A DNA stretch of 24,186 bases from DATLWN01 sp964422615 (GTDB lineage: Bacteria > Pseudomonadota > Zetaproteobacteria > Mariprofundales > Mariprofundaceae), in the NCBI GenBank assembly GCA_964422615.1, contig CAYRBJ010000029.1, positions 1 through 24,186 of the forward strand, given 5' to 3'. The position numbers and the translations under genes are program-made. The notes under the pieces were generated by a model. It searched no databases, was not told where the DNA came from, and saw nothing but the letters and a program-made list of their open reading frames with translations. Position 1 is the stretch's first letter. Every line of letters starts with the position of its first letter. Shown here piece after piece: positions 24,131 through 24,186 of the stretch.

Positions 24131-24186
24131 TTATTCGTGGGCGATGGGCTTGTCGGTGAACAGGTAATCCTTCAGTTCCTTGTCGA
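24131..24186 (-). CDS. C-terminal end of an unidentified gene (continues outside window)
   Basis: On the minus strand the last 17 codons before a TAA (24133-24131) read DKELKDYLFTDKPIAHE. The codon choice is like that of neighbouring genes, and the strong hairpin just beyond the stop fits the end of a gene. The protein is not recognisable from so few residues. Confidence 0.5.
   Translation of the reverse strand, partial: DKELKDYLFTDKPIAHE

Overview
The window is GC-rich, densely packed chromosomal DNA, and its genes point to a gammaproteobacterium. Supporting genes are slyX next to srkA (yihE), the run xseB-ispA-dxs-tlyA, lipB, a QseBC-like two-component system, a psd-pssA-leuA run and an ilvB-type leader peptide. 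A sulfide-detoxification module at the right end would suit a sulfur-metabolising lineage, but the species cannot be read from the sequence. I see no rRNA, tRNA, CRISPR array, insertion sequence or phage gene.

Layout, left to right. (1) 1-3122, plus strand: the C-terminal end of an RND efflux pump, the decayed remains of a PepSY-domain gene with its reading frame broken at least twice, then an OmpR-type response regulator and its histidine kinase. (2) 3209-6444, minus strand: srkA and slyX overlap by 4 bases. They are followed by a separate promoter, a valine-rich leader peptide, an attenuator and the acetolactate synthase large subunit, with no small-subunit gene beside it. (3) 6762-11516, minus strand: xseB-ispA-dxs-tlyA (isoprenoid precursor and housekeeping operon), then a transglutaminase-like protein. 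(4) 11615-17307, plus strand: lipB, a LolA-like periplasmic protein, two LolC/E-like permeases, a LolD-like ATPase and an outer-membrane beta-barrel protein, with overlapping or near-touching genes throughout. This looks like a dedicated envelope-spanning lipid or lipoprotein export system. (5) 17313-18425, minus strand: a protein with two cyclic-nucleotide-binding domains. (6) 18512-21691, plus strand: psd-pssA (phosphatidylethanolamine synthesis), then a leucine-rich leader peptide, attenuator and leuA. (7) 21692-22007: a convergent intergenic region with two 77-bp direct repeats around a cluster of palindromes. (8) 22008-24063: a split YeeE/YedE transporter, divergent from a persulfide dioxygenase-rhodanese fusion, then a strong terminator and the end of one more gene.

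The most striking observation is regulatory. Neither leader peptide (ilvB or leuA) appears to be annotated by a simple gene caller, because both are very short. Both sit behind promoters of the same geometry: a -35 box, an 18-base spacer, a -10 box, then six bases (GCG-A/C-CG) before the ATG. This places the predicted transcription start on the A of the leader start codon. The two branched-chain amino acid attenuators therefore seem to be read from leaderless leader mRNAs. Each also has an alternative pairing that would disrupt its terminator. The Lol-like operon is the best candidate for a less-described protein system.
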